A program made the position numbers and the translations under genes. From assembly GCA_015680685.1 (NCBI GenBank), contig MNCI01025159.1:40448-104447 (forward strand): a stretch of DNA of 64,000 nt, given 5' to 3'. Numbering within the stretch: position 1 is the first letter of the stretch; each line of letters starts with the position of its first letter. The notes beneath the pieces are model-generated. The model did not search any database, was not told the origin of the DNA, and saw nothing but the letters and a program-made list of their open reading frames with translations. This DNA is from Gnetum montanum. Taxonomy: Eukaryota; Streptophyta; Gnetopsida; Gnetales; Gnetaceae. Below are positions 1 through 11,645 of the stretch, piece by piece.

Positions 1-400
1 GAGATATATTGATGATGAATAAATGCAAAACAACGAAGGTAATGCAAAATAATGAATTTAATGAAAAGATAGAGAAATAAGCTCAGGTGAGAAAATGCAC
101 CACCCCAAAGTCACGAATTTGATTTCTTGCTTTGTTTGAAAAGTGTACAACAGGTCATGGAACACCGAAGATACATAGGAAACTCAAGGGTAGCTAGAAT
201 GCTCAGAGAAAATGCCAACTATGCCTTCTAGAAGCCAACTTAAAAGCCAACTATAGTAAGAAGCCAACTCTATTTGTCAAGAAGCCAATCAACAAGCCAA
301 CCAGCCAATGCAAAAATCCAATAAGCCAACTACTCTTGTTAATGAAAAATGCCAAGTCTTTGGATCAAAAAGCCAAACCTTTGAGCATTGTCTGCTGGGG

Positions 401-408
401 TATTTATA
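401..408 (-). promoter_or_regulatory. TATA box in 3' LTR of A
   Basis: The minus strand reads CCCTATAAATACCCC around here. The same box occurs at the equivalent place in the 5' LTR of A and, on the plus strand, in both LTRs of C. Its direction agrees with the direction of each element. Confidence 0.7.
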
Positions 409-840
409 GGGCTAGGAGTAGGCGAGAAATGAGGCCTGGATGCCATGTGTCCTGGACCCCACAAGATGCTGATCTGCTCGTACTGTGTAGGTGTGCAATG
501 CTAGACATGAACTTGGCTACGCTGTGAATATACCGCCAGAGTTGTGTGTGTCAAGATCAAGAGTGCTAACAACACAAACAAAAAATGGAGCTCACACTAT
601 AGGACTACGTCTTACCTGCTCTTATGAGCAGGATCAAGCATAGGAACAATGTTTTGGGAGCTAACCAAAGGATGTGCAAAATGAAATGAAATTATCAATT
701 CCACTAGGGAGACACCATAGCGAGAAAGATGGTGGTCAACAAGTTCTAGAGCTACCTAAAGATATCTTAATGGTTCTGTTAGTGTTTTGTTACTCACACT
801 ATTCGAGTATATTGGCATAGCTTAAGTAGCTACTTGTTAC

Positions 841-1261
841 ATTGTGCTATGCTACGTAGTGTAGCATAGCATAGCCACTGGTTTTAACTAAAAGTTGTTT
901 TAAAGCTGAAAGCATTCATCTAAGACTTGGTCATGCTAACAACTATGAATTTTTTTCTTCTTGATGGGAAGCCTTTGAACATGTCAAACTTATGTTTGAA
1001 AAACTTTTGCTACTTTTGTATTGTTGCTATGCTATGCTATGCTATATAGCATAACACAGCATAGCAACCAGTGTATCCTACTTTTTCATTCAATGCATCA
1101 TTTGCTAGCAAGAAATTTTGTTTGAAGTCTAGGGCTAAGTGTGGAAACTAATTTTGGAGGCCAAAGTGTTGCTGAGTGTAAATTTTTTGTTTGAATCACT
1201 TGATAAGATGGACATTTCTATTTTGCCTTTGCTACATTGTGCTACGCTACATAGCGTAGCA
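841..1261. repeat. Cluster of LTR palindromes built from GCTATGCTAC / GTAGCATAGC
   Basis: Arms gctatgctac (846-855) and gtagcatagc (861-870) are exact complements around five bases. At 1023-1033 and 1058-1068 a second 11 bp arm pair encloses a perfect 16 bp palindrome (1038-1053). A third, at 1240-1261, has two 10 bp arms (tgctacgcta / tagcgtagca) around CA. Similar blocks lie at the matching places in the other LTR of A and in the LTRs of C. Confidence 0.85.
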
Positions 1262-1657
1262 TGTTTCGTTGACTAAATCCCACCTTGTCTTTGTAATCAC
1301 TTTGTTACTTCATGCTTGGACACTTAAGTAACTATTTTTCCAAGGCTTACTACACTGCATATTGTAGCGTAGCATAGAAAACGTTTTTACTAGAAAACTT
1401 GCCAAACTGTTTTGCTCATCCTAAACACTTTTGACAACTCCTAGCCTGGTTTCTGCATAAATTGTTAGCTGAGTCGATCATTCAGTTGCGTAGGCTAGAG
1501 AGTTTGATGAGCCTGTCAGCCTTGGAGGTAGAAAACTTGCCAGACTAGACAGTGTACCCCTAGTATGAATGATCATGATGCCACACTTGTGGAAATCCTT
1601 GTCTAAGTTTCGAGACTCTACTGAAACATGAGAGTCCTAAAATTTTATGGTTTTTCA

Positions 1658-3055
1658 CTAGTTCCTCTTTGTCAGCATCTGGAGGATTCACCCGATATAC
1701 GTTGAAAAAGAATACAAAATACCATGAAGGGCAAGATACCAACATCACTCTTTGGTATTTTCTTAGATGTCACTTTGCTATGCTTGGGAGTACCAAGATA
1801 GCTATGTAGGATAAAGGAAGGAAATGATGGATTTCAGGGGACAAGTTCAGGAGAAGGAAATATGAATTGTTGCACGTTCCCTTGTTGGAGTGCTTATGAA
1901 GGAGTTAGCATGCATAGGTATCTTTCTTCTGTAGGCTTCTAACCTCTTGTTGGAACACTTGGAGATGGTCTTTGTAAAACAACTAGAGTGCCATTTGTTT
2001 TGGGCACATGCTTTTCTTTTCTTTTCTTTTTGAACTCTGTTACACTTGTGCACTTTTCTTTTTCTGTTTAGCTATATTCATTTGCAAACAGCCTTGTTGT
2101 TGTAGGACAGGTGTTTCCTTCTCACAATGAGTTGCGTTACATCCATGTGGGGCTTTGACCTACTTATAGATGCTTCCCATGTGGCAAGTTGCGTTACACG
2201 CATCATGGACTTTGCGGTTGAGCATATGGGAGGGCTTTACTTGTGTGAAGAAATTTGGTAAAAGGGATGTGAAAAGGGAAACTACGAGTTTGAGAAATGA
2301 GATGACGAAGGTTAAAGGGGAGGGCTAGGATGTATACTTCTAAGTAGCTAGGCTAGTCAGAGCGGTCACCTTGGAGCGCTGTGGTGTCCTGTCCTCCTAG
2401 CAAAATGCATCTATGATTGACACCATATCAGCTCATATCTTGAAAATGCAACAGAAAGAAAACTAGAGAAGTGTAACCATGAAGTATAGTTAGGCAAACG
2501 TCTCACTTTCTTTAGACATCAGCAAAGTAGAAAGCATTATTGCTGAGGCATGCAATGTCCAAAGTAGGAAGGCCAACAACAATCCTGATAGTGACAAAAT
2601 AAAGGGGCTAGCGCTGACAGGGCTAGGAGTTCCAGTGATGCGAGTGCTTGGGAGTTCCCATCCAAGGAAAACATCATGCAATTTAGCTATAAGTTGAGAG
2701 GCCCAATAGCTAAATGTCTTTTAAGCTTAGATGAGTGCGGGGGCTGGAGGATAGTGACCTTTGGATGGGCCAAAATAGTGCTGGGACTTTAGCAGTAGGT
2801 GCTGACAACAAAAGCTTTGCCAGGGTGACAGGCAGTGGTAGGAGTAGCTCCGAAAGGTCAACAAGATGTCAAAAAACATCTATAGAGGCTCAGCAAGATG
2901 CTAGGGGTAGTGGCATTGCATATATTCTAGAGGGTGTTCTCTTGTCATCAGGAATTATGTTCTAGAACTACAATGCTCCATCCTATGTTGGCACTATGCA
3001 GACTTGCTTGTTTGGATGGTGACAGATGCGAGTCAGGAACGTTATGCCACGAACC
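1658..3055 (-). other. 3' untranslated region of element A, first part
   Basis: No reading frame on the element strand resembles a retroelement protein. Short open frames on both strands look like chance. The region lies between the tandem repeat next to the integrase stop and the 3' LTR. Confidence 0.6.
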
Positions 3056-3434
3056 CAGTTTAAGGTCCTGGTAGACCATCTGGTGTACTAGCTTAAGGTC
3101 CTAGTAGATCATCGTGCTAGTTTAAGATCCTAGCAGACTGCATGTGCTATTTTAAGGTCCCAGTAGACTGCATGTGCTAGTTTAAGGTCCTAGCAAACTA
3201 CTGTGCTAGTTTATCATCGTAGCATATGGTGGATGGGCTAGTTTAAGGTCATAGAAAACTGTATGTGCTAGTTTAACATCATAGTAGATGTTCTATGCTA
3301 GTTTATAGTCATGGAGAACTATCTGTGCCAGTTTATAATCATGGTGGACCATCTATGCTAGTTTATAGTCATGGTGGACTTTGGATGCCAGTTTATAGTC
3401 GTAGCAGACTTATGATGCTTACCTTGCTTTTGCA
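3056..3434 (-). repeat. Degenerate ~30 bp tandem repeat, about 12 units, in 3' UTR of A
   Basis: On the plus strand the units read roughly tgctagtttaaggtcctagt followed by agaccatctg. The phrase gtttaaggtc or a variant recurs about every 30 bases from 3058 to 3391. Most units hold GGTC and GACC separated by about six bases, a small stem-loop. The array starts immediately after the integrase stop. Tandem subrepeats in the 3' UTR are known from Tat-type elements such as Ogre. Confidence 0.88.
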
Positions 3435-4580
3435 TCAGATGAAGTATGACTTTAAGTATAGGTGGTTTATAGGGTTTGCAAACTCTGTACCATCCATGTA
3501 TGCTAGCTTGAAGGCTCCATTCTCATAGGCTTTTGTAACTATGAATGGACCTTCCCATTTTTCCAAAAAATTGTCCACATGTTCATGCATAGCTTTGAGG
3601 ACTAGGTCCCCCTTTTTAATCCACCATCAGTGTAGGTTTTCATGATGCTTTTGCCACTGCTTGTCTTGATACCATTTGATGTGACCCAGTGTTTGTGCAC
3701 GCTCTTCCTCTAGGGAGTTGAGATCAGTGATCCTTGACTTGTTGTTATGGGCTTCATTTATGACACTTGAAAGAATCATCTGCAGTGATGGTACCTGTAA
3801 TTCAAAAGGCAACACTACTTTAGATCCATAGAGTAGGTTGTAGGGGGTCTTACCTATAGTTGTTCTACATGTTTTTTGGTAGGCCCATAGCACATAGAGG
3901 ATTTTCTCGTGCCATCACCTCTTGGTGGTGCTAAGCATTCTTTTGAGAAAGTTGATGATGGACTTGTTTGTAGCTTCTACCTGACTATTAGCCTACGAGT
4001 AATATGGTGATGAGAAAGATTTCCTAATGCCAAGGTTGCTACAGAAGGTTTTGGTTTCCACACTACTAAACTATGGCCTATTATCTATCACAATAGTCAT
4101 GGGAAGAGCAAACCTTATTACAATGTTATCCAAGATGAAGTGGAAAACTTGCTGAGATGTAGTTTTCCTAAGGGGGATAGATTTTGCCCACTTCGTAAAG
4201 TACTCAGTAGCATTAATGATGAAGCTATGCCCTATGAAAGACTTAGGTGTTATGGGTCCTATGATATCTAGTCCCCATCACTGGAATGCCCATGTGGTCT
4301 GTGTAGGATGCAACTCGATGGGTGACACATGTATAAGGTATGTGTGTCATTGGCACGTGTCACACATCTTAACTTTAGCAAAAAAATCTCACTCCCTACA
4401 AGGCCAATAGTACCCAAGAAGTCTGATCTTAGCCACCATAGCCATAGGAGCTATGTGTCCTCCACATAGCCCTTCATGGACTTCATTAACGATCCTTTGT
4501 GCCTCCTTCCCACCAATGCAAGTTAACGGTATTCCATCAAAAGAGCATTTACAAAAGGTGTTATCTCCTACAAGGACATA
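3435..4580 (-). pseudogene. Integrase of element A (degraded)
   Basis: Integrase inserts the cDNA copy into host chromatin. Reading down from about 4580 I see a zinc-binding-like segment (HEGLCGGH, then CDTC), the core start WGLDIIGP with FTKWAKSIPL, the second catalytic Asp in VIDNRP, and the third catalytic residue Glu in QVEATNKS. Then come the conserved WAYQKTCRTTIGKTPYNLLY (3830-3890) and a C-terminal part with KKGDLVLKA and WEGPF, ending at a TGA at 3437-3435. Several in-frame stops are present, for example inside the zinc region and before QANSQVEA. All three catalytic acidic residues are still readable. It is the last domain of pol and is followed directly by the 30 bp tandem repeat. 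Confidence 0.88.
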
Positions 4581-4589
4581 TTGCCATGT

Positions 4590-5230
4590 TCGCTTTCAGA
4601 TTGGATTCCTTTGGGTGGGTGTTAAGCCCTGTAGGGGTTCACCATGCTGCAGGTAGGCCTTAACATTAGTGTACCACTCTTGAACATTGGTAGCGCTTAT
4701 AGAGGCCATGTGTACTACTTGGACGATAGGGTCTGTGCACTCTATTATCAAAGCAGGTAGAGTTGTGAACAAGTGTGGTGGAACATTTAATGATAGCATA
4801 GCTAAGGCATTGGCTATGGTGTTTTCATTGTGTGGCACATGTTGGATGTCTATGTGGTGAAATGTTGCAATAAGGTTTTGGCCAAATCATAGTAAGGCTG
4901 TAAATGTGAAGCCTTATAGGCATAGACCTTAGTGATTTGATTGATGACAAGTTGGGAGTCTCCTTGAATTGCTAAATGTTGAATTCTTAATTTCTAGGCC
5001 ACTAAGAGGCCTATGAGTAGTCCTTCATACTCAACCACATTGTTTGTACAAATGAAGGTGAAGCAGTAAGCAAAGAGTTGCATGTCCCCTAAGGGGAATG
5101 TAATGACCGTGGCAGCACTACCACCTTGCATGGTTGAGGCACCATCGAAATGTAAAGTTACCTTGAAATGCGATGGTACAAGGTTGACAATGCTAACATG
5201 TTCATAAGGGAATTTAGGTTTTATGATCGC
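4590..5230 (-). pseudogene. Second, archaeal-type RNase H of element A (Tat hallmark)
   Basis: The minus-strand translation gives FDGASTMQGGSAAT, then CTNNVVEYEGLLIGL, then GDSQLVINQITKVYAYKA. This is the D-E-D arrangement of the additional RNase H carried only by Tat-lineage elements between the first RNase H and integrase. The frame continues through NENTIANALAMLSLNVPPHL toward the integrase zinc region. The opening and a few internal codons are broken. It normally removes the RNA template strand during reverse transcription. The same domain is recognisable in B (22361-23080) and E (about 18170-18530). Confidence 0.85.
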
Positions 5231-6904
5231 CTAATCATCAATGGGTGAGGTTGCAAGCTGAGTAGCTATCGCTTTTCCTTTCATTGATGATTGAGCTACA
5301 TAGTGTAAATCGAATTTTGCTATTATTGCTTTCCATCGGGGTATCCTGCTACTTTCATACAAGTTGTTCATGATAGCTTGAAGTAGGTTGCTTTTGCATA
5401 TGATGTTCACTTGGCTATAGAATAGGTAGTGTCTCCACTTTCTTAGTGTGAACACTAAAGTGAGGAAATTCCTTTCCACTTCGTTGTATTTGGCTTCATA
5501 TGCTATTAATGGATGGCTCAAGTAATAAACTAGGATCTCAAAGTCATCTTCTCTTTTTTGGCATAACATGGCTGCAATAGATATGTCTGAAGTTGTGAGG
5601 TATATGTAGAAAGACTTATCCCTCTGTGGTGGGTACATAGTCGAGAGGTATAAATGCTCTTTCTTTAGGTCATCAAAGGCTTGCTGGCACTGTGTTGTCC
5701 ATTTGAAGTTAACCCCCTTCTTTAGTAAGTGTTGCATGGGGTGTAACATGTCATTCAACCATACTATGAACCTTATGATGAATTGTATTCTACCTTGCAA
5801 CCCATGCAATTCATTAAGGTTAGTAGGGGGTGCTAGGTTAACGATGACCATAACTTTGTTAGGGTCCATTCGTATCCTAGGCTCCGATAGTACAAACCCT
5901 AGCATGCATCCAATTTTTATGTCAAAAACACACTTCTTTAGATTAAGGTGCAGGTCATGCCTGTAACAACATTTTAGGACTACATCTAGATCAGTGGGAT
6001 GATCAATAGCTACCTTATACTTGACCGCTATGTCATCCACGTAATCGTTGAGTCTCTCTAGGAGGTATTCACTAAATATGTAGGTCATATCTTGTTGGTA
6101 CATTTCTCTAGAATTATTTAAATAAAAGGGCATCAAAGTATAACAAAAATTTCCCCAAGGGGTCATGAATGTAGTTGTCAATTGATGCTATGGATTTATG
6201 AAAATTTGGTTGTAACTGGAGAACCCATCCATGAAGGATAGTAAAGCATGATCGGCCGTAGTGTTGATAAGCTGGTCGATGCTTGGTAGTGGAAAGTCAT
6301 CTTTAATCATTACCTTGTTCAAATCCCAAAAGTTTATATAGATTTGTATCCCTCCTATTTTATTAGAGACTACAATGATGTTTGACATCCATTCCAAGTA
6401 ATCGACAACCTGAATGAAACCTGCTTGGTATAGCTTAGTGATTTCGTCTCATACGTTTAGTGCTATTTCTAGTTTAATCTTTCAAGCCTTTTGTTTAACC
6501 GATTTGACATGTGGGTCTAATACAATGTTATGTTGTATTAGCTGTGGGTCTAATCCCAACATATCATTGTAAGACCATGCAAATACTTTAATGTTTTCTT
6601 GAAGGACTCTAGATATGTCATTCTGCATATGTTCATTTAGGAGGGAACTTAGTTTTAGCATTTTTACTTCCCCCATAGATGTTATTATCGGTACTTCGAT
6701 GAGAGGGTCCTCAGTCACATTCCCAACCTCTAAGTCTAAGGCTTGGAGCAAGTGATCAGGCCAGTCTAGGGATGTTTCTAAGGATGCTATAGTGTTATCG
6801 GTTGATGCCTCCCAATCTATCAACTCTAGGTTTGGGTATCTTGCAAGCTTGCCATGAGGACCTGTTAAAGTTAGTAGTGAGTGTAGATCACGCTGCATGG
6901 ACAT
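5231..6904 (-). pseudogene. Reverse transcriptase and first RNase H of element A
   Basis: The leader (6904-6482) contains VFAWSYNDMLGLDPQLIQHN, which introduces RT in this lineage. The palm follows: YINFWDLNKVMIKDDFPLPS, then FMDGFSSYNQI, the motif YVDD (codons 6043-6032), and the thumb and connection. The first RNase H begins near SFYIYLTTSD and holds HPLIAYEAKYNEVERNFL. Stops occur near 6480, 6400 and 6184, and TPWGNFCY has lost the usual surrounding residues, so the protein is not made. One 316-codon stretch (6181-5231) is still open, which is long for this window. Confidence 0.92.
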
Positions 6905-7019
6905 CTTGTTTAACCTACCATAATAAGAAGAAGCTTAGTCAAGTGATACTTTGTTGAATCTATAGCACATAACGGTAAATATTTGCAAAGCAACAATAAA
7001 AGATGCAATGATTGTCAAA

Positions 7020-7150
7020 CATTCAGCCAAATTCGTAGATTGCTAGTTTAAGGTCTTGGCAGACTGTAAGTGGATTCAAACATTCAACTGATGCTAAGTC
7101 TAGCAATTTAAGGTCATGGTGGACCATTAGCAGGTTGATGGATAAGGTCA
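7020..7150. repeat. Hairpin repeats between RT leader and antisense gene of A
   Basis: Two copies of the unit seen in the 3' UTR: gctagtttaaggtcttggca (from about 7042) and tttaaggtcatggtggacca (from about 7108). GGTC and GACC/GACT can pair. The spacer around it has no coding signal. Confidence 0.7.
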
Positions 7151-7639
7151 TGCTAAAGTGGATGAAGTCAAGGACACTTTGGGGTTCCTAACTCAAGCAC
7201 AAGTTGCAGTGCAGGAGGAGACTCCATCCACTCAGTAAGTTATTACATTACCTTTGTTATTTAGATTTCTACAATTGATATTGTTGAAATCTACGTCCTT
7301 TGCATATTTTTAATCATTGTTTTGGATGCTATGCTACCATCATCGTTGGTTGGCCACAGGGGTTGTATAGGTGTTACACTATAGCCACATGTAGCATTGA
7401 CCTAGCTGCCATTGTTGCGAGTGCCTTGTCGTAGCGGTTTTGGCAGGACTGTGTAGCTTAGGGAATGGCTAGTGTAGCATGCCACTGTCAAGAGGGTTTT
7501 AGCCTTTTATGCCATTTGACAAGTGAGACATGTGTTAAATGCAATTCAACACGAGTTATTTTGTACAACCGAATTATGTTTGGGATGGCTGTAGTATAGT
7601 AAACTCTTACTTTTTCCACTCTGTAATGCTTTTTATTGT

Positions 7640-10600
7640 AGCATGCCCGTATGTTACGGGGCTTTGCAGATTTGTCATATTATCACACTGTTAAGTCTAC
7701 AATACCACCATGTTGCTAATTTTGTTAAACCTATCATATTGCCATGCGTTGATTACATTGCGTTGATTACCCTATGTTGCATGTCTTCATGTTTTCGTTT
7801 ATTTGCTTTAGCACGTTGTTGCATTCTATAAGGTTTGATGACCCTACTATGTTGCAAAACTTGTGTTGTCATTTGTTTTCATATATGTGTTTATTTTTAC
7901 ATATACTTTTTATGCCTTTTTTTTGCATCTATGAAGCCTTGCTCCTCCTCACACACGTGTGGAGTGGTAGGTGGCCTAGTTCTTGGAGGGTGCATGAGAT
8001 TTCCTACAGTTCCTCCTCCAGCACTTTAGTGTGATCATTTGGTCACACTTGTCGGTAGAGGTAGCAATCGCAATCATAGAAACCCTATTTCCTTGGGAAA
8101 AATGGGGTATTCTGAAGTTTCTGATTGATGGGCCAATCAAGGGAAAGTAGGAAAAAGGTTCCAACTAGCATCCAAAAAGCCTATGATGCTTGAGTTGGAT
8201 TTGGGAGATGCCAGAGTACAAGTGTTACCACTTATACAATACATTGTTCATTGCTTGCCACATGGGCACCTTCTTTTAGAATCCACCTGGAACCATTTAC
8301 TATGCCAACGAGTGAGTTCTACGAAGGTATCTTATTGTGTAATCTATGCTATGCTAGAAACAAGTTTTAATAGTGTATATATTCATTTTTTGTGCTACTA
8401 TGTCTTTTATTGACATGAGTGGTCTTCACAGTGACACAGATGCTTTGGCTTTGGCACAGATGGCCTTGTGGGAGTTTTCTTCCACTAGGAATGTGCACGC
8501 TAGCATGATAGGCCAATGAGGGGGTGATTTCAAAACCTATCCAACCTAGTATTCCCAATTTTATGGAAAATGTAAAGAAGCTAGTTGGTTGGATGGGGAA
8601 TGGACCTCCCTTAGGTAGCTCACTATTGAAGATGTGTTGGTGGATCTTCCAGCATTTCCCATGCCATTCAAATTTGGTATTCTAAAATGAAAATTCACTG
8701 CTAAATGCTTGAATAATGTTTACATTTTGCTAACCATATTTCTCTTTTTGTTTTTTTTTTGTTTTATCTTTTTTTTTTGTTGCGAATCATTTTAGTAGCA
8801 AAGAAATCCCAAGAGGTAACTGTAATTACCTCTTAGCATGATGATACCAACCTCTTCTTTAAGTATGAGGAGGTGGAGGAGACCTAGTGTTGGCTCTACA
8901 ATGGGGCCCAACCATGCTAGTCCATAACCTTCAGGATGCTAGGCTTATTGACTTGTTTTTGGTAGTTAACTTGAGTGTCTTGCCTGCTGAGATGCTTTCC
9001 CTAGCTAACTCCTTCTTTGAAAAGGTGGACCACTTCCACACACGTATTCATTGTGTGCATGTGGTAATTGATGTCAATGATCAATTATTCATGGATCTTT
9101 TTGGTGTCTCCTTTGATGGTCTCCCCATGGGAGAAAAATCCAAGAGAGATGCACACAATCAGGAGGACATCGAGGAGTGGCTAAGGGCTGCCAAGGACTA
9201 AAAGGGGATTTATATGAAGAAAGCCAAGCTATGGGTGGCCAAAATGGTTTACCCTGTCTTTCGTGCTTGTGCCTTCCCCAAGCTGCTATCCAAAGGAAAA
9301 ATCATTGGGATTGAGTAGGCTTAGATAATGAGGGAAATCATGGAAGAAGGGACCCATTACAATTGGACCAAGCATCTTTGCAGAGGCATGCTGGTTGAGA
9401 TGGTCAAACTTTGCAGGAAGCTTGAATCCTGTTTCAACGTGCACCATGCTTTTTTCATAGCTTTCCTTCCACGTTTTGTAGAATTCTTAGTAGTCCATGA
9501 GAATGGGATCTAGGTATTGCAAGATCGTAAGTAGATTTTCAAAATGTGGATTTTCCAAGTCTTCTGTACTACCCAATCTTACAATCCCCCAGAAGCTATC
9601 GGGGAATCGTTCTTGATGAAGATGAGGGATCAGGTGGCATGAAACTTTCAGGCCAAGGATAGCATGGGAGAGGCACCTCCCATTACCATTTGCAGTGTGA
9701 AAAAGGGGGAATGCCTCATTGTAGAGATGGTGACGATGAAATGGTAGTGCAAGTGGTCTCTTCCGATTAAGGAACCTCCCTTCATAGATGAAGGAAGAGG
9801 GAAGAAGCTACGACTCAAACTTTGTAGAGTGCAACCTCCAATTGGTGAGTTTTTTTTGGTTTTTTGATTTGTGATTTTTGGTTTCTTTTTTCATTTGCTA
9901 TGCTATGTTACAGTAGGTAGCGTAGTATAGCATAGAAACTATTCCATGTTGGTGTTATCTACTTACTGTAATTACACTTTGTCAGCTAAGGAAGAAGAGG
10001 AAGAAGGAGAAGAAGAGGTAATAACCCCTACTATGGGGTAAACTAATGGAAACACAGATGCTATGGCTACTAAGGATGGGGCCTTGATTGGTGGAAATGG
10101 GGCCTCAACTAATGAAGAGGAGGCCCCTGTCAATAAAGAAAAGGGGCTAGCCAATGACAAGGAGGTCCTTGGCAACCAGGATGAGGTTGTTGGTGACGAT
10201 CCTTTTGTAGATAATAGCTTAGTGCTAGAGGGGCACATGAACATCGAGGATGCTGCTATGCTATTGGGTTAGGTAGAAGGAGAGGGGCTCCATTTGGATG
10301 CTAGTGAGTTTGACCACATGTTTGACAATGTGCCAATGGACGATCCCCCTGCTATCACCCTTGAGGATTTGCTAGGTAGAAGCTTGACACTGTCATTTAT
10401 GCTATTCATCAACCCTATTATGGTTCTCTCCACTTTATCTAATATGTCTTTTCATGGAGTTGATACCACCATTGACACCTCTGGCCCATCCTTGATTTTC
10501 CTACAACCATGGACTGAAAACCCTAATAAATTTACTTTCATGGAAGGGGTGGTCAATGACATGATTGACTGTGTATGATAGGTCGACTCAGAAGTGGATA

Positions 10601-11645
10601 GATTAAAGTTCTATGCTAGACTCTACATTATTATTAGATTTACTAAACCTCTATGACTAATGCATTTTTTTTGTGGTTGGTAGCTTCTTGTCTCAAGTGG
10701 GATCCTAAATAGGTTGTTAAGGTCGACACTGTGCCTGCATTTCCACCAAAGGTGAACAAATTACCTTGATGCATATACGATGATGCAAGCCAATGTGCCT
10801 TGTACTCAGCATGCTCCTTATGGGAATGAAGGCACATGAATGAATACCTCTAGAAATGGGTCTAGAGGCTTGAGAAGGAGAAGGCTAACCTAACCGCTGT
10901 GGTAGGAGATCTCCGCTCTAGGAATGAATTCCTATTGGCCCAAGACACCAACGATGGTAGTTGACACATGACCATCATTGACTACGTGAGGTACTAGACA
11001 ACCGTGTGGCACAACAATGAGGCCACCCGTGAGATAATAGAGTAGTGCATGCAGATGGACCTATTAGCCTAGAATCAAGACTGGAAAGATTACAGTGTCA
11101 AGGTTTACGAATGGGGGTAGGCACAGAAAAATCATAAGCATATGTATAAGCTAGAACATGACACCTATCATAACTAATACAGGGATGCCTCAATCAAGTT
11201 ACATACTCATGAGGTATTCCTTTATATTATTCTGGGGCTTACGACAAGTTCATGAAATAGGTGATAGTGAGTGAGTCCCCCAAAAGGGAAGTGACCTTTC
11301 CTATGGGTAAGACCACCATTTCCACCTTTTCTCTTGTACCTCCAAGATGGACATCTGTGGAGAAGGAGAAAGTTGATGCAAGTGCTGATTTGGGTGCTAC
11401 GAATTAGGCTGACATCATGGAAGAGGAGATCTTACAATGCCTAGCAGTAGGCCTAGATTAGATACGCCTCGAAATAGATGCAGGGTTGTCTTGGGTCAAT
11501 TACCCTTCAACGTGGTAATAATTTAATTTTTTGGAGTCTTTATTGCAGCTTTAGCTGACTAATGTATTCTTTTATGGTGCAAGGTCTAGGTGAAAACATG
11601 GGGCCTACTAAATCAGGAGATGATGGTATGGGCAAAGAGTTGTAG
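7640..11645 (+). pseudogene. Antisense multi-exon gene carried inside element A, between protease and RT (unknown function)
   Basis: It runs opposite to gag-pol. Likely introns: 8327-8431 (GTATCT...CACAG), about 8688-8795 (long T-rich tract before TTTTAG), 9845-9985 (GTGAGT...GTCAG), about 10613-10683 and 11515-11583 (GTAATA...GCAAG). Long open pieces are 8887-9201, 9328-9513 and 10063-10578; the last has one TAG at about 10270 and is rich in Asp and Glu. Motifs shared with the copy in element D: LALAQMALWEF, NKFTFMEGVVNDMIDCV, EEEILQCLAVGLD, and a short last exon with LGENM then GDDG. The 5' end is uncertain; exons before 8327 are guessed from the match MPTSEFYEG. I recognise no domain. It is broken by stops, many of them explicable as CAA/CAG to TAA/TAG. 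It may be a captured host gene or an accessory gene of this Tat family. Confidence 0.7.

Larger units (their letters stand above)
1..1657 (-). repeat. 3' LTR of element A (partial)
   Basis: It is co-linear with about 16342-18027, with roughly 80-85 percent identity by eye. It ends on the plus strand with tttttca, matching tgtttca in the other copy, so the minus-strand LTR begins TGAAA as does the LTR of element C. The minus strand just upstream of it (aaagaggaac, about 1659-1668) is a degraded polypurine tract. The rest of this LTR is beyond base 1. Confidence 0.88.

Noticed and set aside
3056-3420. Regular ~30 bp repeats resembling a CRISPR array
   Set aside because: The units are contiguous and degenerate with no unique spacers, and the context is a plant retrotransposon 3' UTR.
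7640-11645. The antisense block of A as a simple later insertion of an unrelated transposon
   Set aside because: I see no LTR, terminal inverted repeat or target duplication at its edges, and D has the same block in the same relative place. An ancestral insertion is still possible.
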